A stretch of DNA of 64,000 nucleotides from contig OZ247499.1 in NCBI GenBank assembly GCA_965233625.1, positions 4,092,001 through 4,156,000 on the forward strand, given 5' to 3'. The position numbers were made by a program, and so were the translations under genes. The stretch comes from G965233625 sp965233625 (GTDB lineage Bacteria; Planctomycetota; Planctomycetia; Pirellulales; Pirellulaceae). Shown here in pieces: positions 61,905 through 64,000 of the stretch. Below the pieces are notes generated by a model. The model was not told the DNA's origin, made no database searches, and saw only the letters and a program-made list of their open reading frames with translations. Position 1 is the first letter of the stretch; every line of letters begins with the position of its first letter.

Positions 61905-63280
61905 TTAACCCGCCGCCCATTCATCCGCGGTGCGGACTGTCACTTCCGGCTGGATGGTGCTGCGGGGAATGCTGGTCTGGCGGTGGATGAAGGTGGGTTG
62001 TATCTGCGGGGTGGCGGCGAGGGTGATGCCGGCGGGGGCGCTGGTTGGGAGGGTGGATAATTCCTGGATGAAGCGGGCGATGTTTTCGCGGTTGTTGTCG
62101 CGGGCGGCGATGCGGAGGGTGAGTTCGCGGAGGTCTTCCGGCGGCGCGGACGCGGGGTGAATGAGCTGCCCGGCGCCGGGGTAATCAACGCGGGACTGCG
62201 CGTATTCGAATCCGTCGCGGCGTAAACGGTCAAAAACCATCGCGGCGCATGCTTCGGCTTTCTCGACACAGTCGCGACCATATACAAAGATCAGCCCGCT
62301 GGCTTCGTAACCGTGCTGATAGCTGGCTGACACAATATAGTCACTGCTGGGCGGCTTGCCCGCCGCGCCACTGATCTGCACGCCCGCGCGAGTGGCGCCC
62401 TGCGTGGGCAGTTCTTCCACGTGGATGGCGGAAAGATCGAGCACCGTATCGGGCGTCTGCACCGCTTGCGGGTTTTCGACGCCGGTTAACAGTTGTTCGA
62501 TTACGGTGTGACGGTTCACCACGCCAACGCTGCGGGGCGGACGGGTGATGATGCAGCTTCCGCCGGCTGCGATTTCCGCGACCGGGTAGCCGGTGCTGGT
62601 CGAAGGATTGAACTTGCTCCACCGCGTTGAGTTTCCACCCGTTGCCGCGGCGCCGCCTTGCAACACCTGCGCGGCGACCGCGGCGCCGGCGCCGCGGCGC
62701 CGCCTTGCAACACCTGCGCGGCGACCGCGGCGCCGGCGTACTGCGACACACTATCTGCCTCCCAGCCAAAATGGTCGCTGCACGCGCCGCCCACCAGGGA
62801 TGCAGCAGGCATCGCACCCGTGATGACGACCCGCGCACCCCGGTTGAACGCGCCGGCGACCGCGTCGCTGCCGAATTGCGCGTTGGCGTGCAACAGCTTG
62901 CCTGGTGTCTTCGGGATGGATGGATGATCCGTCAGGTCGTCGCCGGTCACGATGCCGATCGAAGTTCCGCCAAGCTCCGCCGCCTGCAATGCACGGCCCG
63001 TCGTGGCGGCGCATGCCGCAGGGTTCAAACCACCGGCGTCAGTGACAATGGTAAACGTCTGGCTGGCGAGTTGTTTGCCCAAAGATTTCAACACATCGGT
63101 GAACTCTTCAACATATCCAGAGGCCGCGTCCTGCTCGCGCTGCCAGGCAAGCCGGGCCAGCGCGCCGGGCGAAAGGTATCGCAGAAGTAAGCTGTCAATC
63201 TGCATCGCTTCCACCATCCGCCGCGCGGCGAGCGGTTGATCGCCCGTGTGACTTGCGACGCCGGCTATGCGGAACGCCAT
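61905..63280 (-). pseudogene. AtuA/DUF1446-family gene disrupted by a 47-base tandem duplication
   Basis: The first part (from ATG 63280; MAFRIAGVASHTGDQPLAAR, TIVTDAGGLNPAACAATTGR, RVVITGAMPAASLVGGACSD, HFGWEADSVSQYAGAAVAAQ) is the N-terminal half of the acyclic-terpene-utilisation AtuA family. The second part lies in another frame, reading VGVVNRHTVIEQLLTGVENP and SASYQHGYEASGLIFVYGRD, then a short C-terminal domain. Removing one copy of the 47-base repeat at 62644-62737 restores a single 442-residue frame joining VLQGGAAA to TGGNSTRW. As given, translation would end in an Arg-rich tail near 62516. AtuA acts in citronellol/geraniol or isohexenyl-glutaryl-CoA catabolism; neighbours offer no support for that pathway. 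Confidence 0.85.
62644..62737. repeat. Perfect 47-base tandem duplication
   Basis: 62644-62690 and 62691-62737 are identical over 47 bases (both begin GCCGCGGCGCCGCCTTGCAA and end GCGGCGCCGGC). Since 47 is not a multiple of three it shifts the AtuA-family reading frame. Perfect identity implies a very recent event or an assembly artefact. Confidence 0.95.
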
Positions 63281-63312
63281 GGGATCTCCTTCGTCTTGCG
63301 TTTACGCGACAC

Positions 63313-64000
63313 TCACGGCGATGTATCCGCTGCACCATCACGCAGCTCGGCCCCTAGACGCTGCATGCCTTCTTCGATCGAAATCTGCGGCTGGTAGCCG
63401 AAATCGTTTTTGGCGGCGGAGATGTCGAAGTAGTGATCGCGTGCCAGTTGCGCGGCCAGGAAGCGGGTCATCCGCGGTTCGGACTGAATACGGCAGACTT
63501 TGTAAACCGCTTCCATCGCCGCGCCGATGCGCCAGGCAGTTTTGAACGGGATGCGGCGGGTGACCTGCGGGGCGCCGGCCAGTTGCAGGATTTCGTTGAT
63601 CCAGTCCCAGCAGTTGACGGGCTGATCCTGGCTAAGAAAGTACGCGTTGCCCGCCACTTTATCGCTGCCGGCCAGCAGTGCATCCGCGGCCAACAGGTGG
63701 GCATGCGCGGCGTTCTCAACATAGATCATATCAATCATGTTGGCGCCATCGCCGACGATCCTTAGCTTGCCGGTGCGGGCGCGGTCTAGCAATCGCGGGA
63801 TCAGATGCTGATCGCGCGGGCCCCAGATCAGGTGCGGGCGCAAAGCGCAGGTCTTCAGCCCATGAGCGTCGTTGGCTTTCAGAATCTCCTGTTCGGCCAG
63901 CGCCTTGCTGTGCGGATAATGGCACAGCCAGTTGTCCGGGTAGGGTTCGCTCTCATCGACGCCAGATTGATGATCGCCGTTGAACGTCACGCTGGGGCTG
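63313..64000 (-). CDS. NAD-dependent epimerase/dehydratase, 3-beta-HSD/OleD type (N-terminus beyond window)
   Basis: At least 229 residues of an extended short-chain dehydrogenase; the frame is open through the right edge, so the Rossmann GxxGxxG start is outside. Visible are the VTFNGDHQSGVDESEPYPDN strand, the catalytic Tyr-x-x-x-Lys in CHYPHSKALAEQE, LRPHLIWGPRDQHLIPRLLD and DMIYVENAAHAHLLAADALL. These are the marks of 3-beta-hydroxysteroid dehydrogenase-like enzymes such as sterol-4-carboxylate dehydrogenase or OleD of olefin synthesis; the two cannot be separated here. It lies about 30 bases from the AtuA-family start, same strand, so they may be co-transcribed. Confidence 0.9.
   Translation of the reverse strand, partial: SPSVTFNGDHQSGVDESEPYPDNWLCHYPHSKALAEQEILKANDAHGLKTCALRPHLIWGPRDQHLIPRLLDRARTGKLRIVGDGANMIDMIYVENAAHAHLLAADALLAGSDKVAGNAYFLSQDQPVNCWDWINEILQLAGAPQVTRRIPFKTAWRIGAAMEAVYKVCRIQSEPRMTRFLAAQLARDHYFDISAAKNDFGYQPQISIEEGMQRLGAELRDGAADTSP

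Noticed and set aside
62516..62642. Arg/Pro-rich C-terminus of the 254-residue AtuA fragment
   Set aside because: It is an out-of-frame product created by the 47-base duplication, not a genuine domain.

Overview
The window reads as a chromosomal segment from a member of the Planctomycetota, most likely a Pirellulales-type organism. This is inferred from family content. It carries a DUF1501 Tat protein, a DUF1549/DUF1553 protein with a planctomycete-type CxxCH haem domain, a DUF1559 prepilin-like protein, two sulfatases, FG-GAP, NHL and leucine-rich-repeat secreted proteins, a DUF6677-like protein, and many short interspersed GC-rich repeats. There is no rRNA, CRISPR array, integrase, transposase or prophage module. 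Genes lie on both strands in short operons with many GTG and TTG starts.

Layout. 0.4-13.3 kb: a secretin-N-domain protein, a small secreted protein, a solute-binding lipoprotein followed by a zinc-ribbon signal peptidase I, a small lipoprotein, a DUF1559 pseudopilin, a 760-base gene-free gap, an ArsR-type regulator, an AT-richer orphan, an STN-domain protein and a HEAT/TPR protein. 13.6-19.9 kb: DUF1501, phytanoyl-CoA-dioxygenase-like and CPBP proteins, then an overlapping operon of ABC permease, ATPase and mutY, then a stand-alone RNA polymerase alpha-CTD-like protein. 20.3-27.6 kb: a DUF1549/DUF1553 protein, a large membrane protein, a frameshifted membrane gene, and three orphan genes bracketed by repeats. 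27.8-36.5 kb: uup, DUF2203, nuoI, metF, an ECF sigma factor, a gene split by an in-frame amber codon, hpt, a DEAD-box helicase and two membrane proteins. 36.6-44.2 kb: sulfatase, ridA, HEAT, WD40, FG-GAP and membrane-anchored lectin-like proteins, and a DegT-type aminotransferase. 44.5-50 kb: tRNA-Leu(UAA), then a large arylsulfatase divergent from a pectate-lyase-fold protein with a compound palindrome between them. 50-64 kb: a thioredoxin-protease fusion with a lipoprotein, a small secreted protein with a strong terminator, a PPP phosphatase, a TAXI-family protein, a DUF1570/LRR protein divergent from an NHL protein, three tandem LRR membrane proteins, an AtuA-family gene broken by a perfect 47-base duplication, and a truncated NAD-dependent epimerase at the window edge.

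How the genes fit together. The sulfatases, pectate-lyase-fold protein and lectin-like proteins fit breakdown of sulfated polysaccharides, a known planctomycete lifestyle. Core metabolism is represented by nuoI, metF, hpt, ridA and mutY, scattered rather than grouped by pathway. I did not find a convincing new multi-gene defence or biosynthetic system. The most notable signals are three lesions in otherwise well-preserved reading frames (25.5, 33.05 and 62.7 kb), unusual domain architectures (zinc-ribbon signal peptidase, thioredoxin-trypsin fusion), a MutY with Glu at the usual catalytic Asp position, several families of interspersed repeats (one apparently inside a signal-peptide coding region), and the divergent operator-like palindromes near 47.2 kb.
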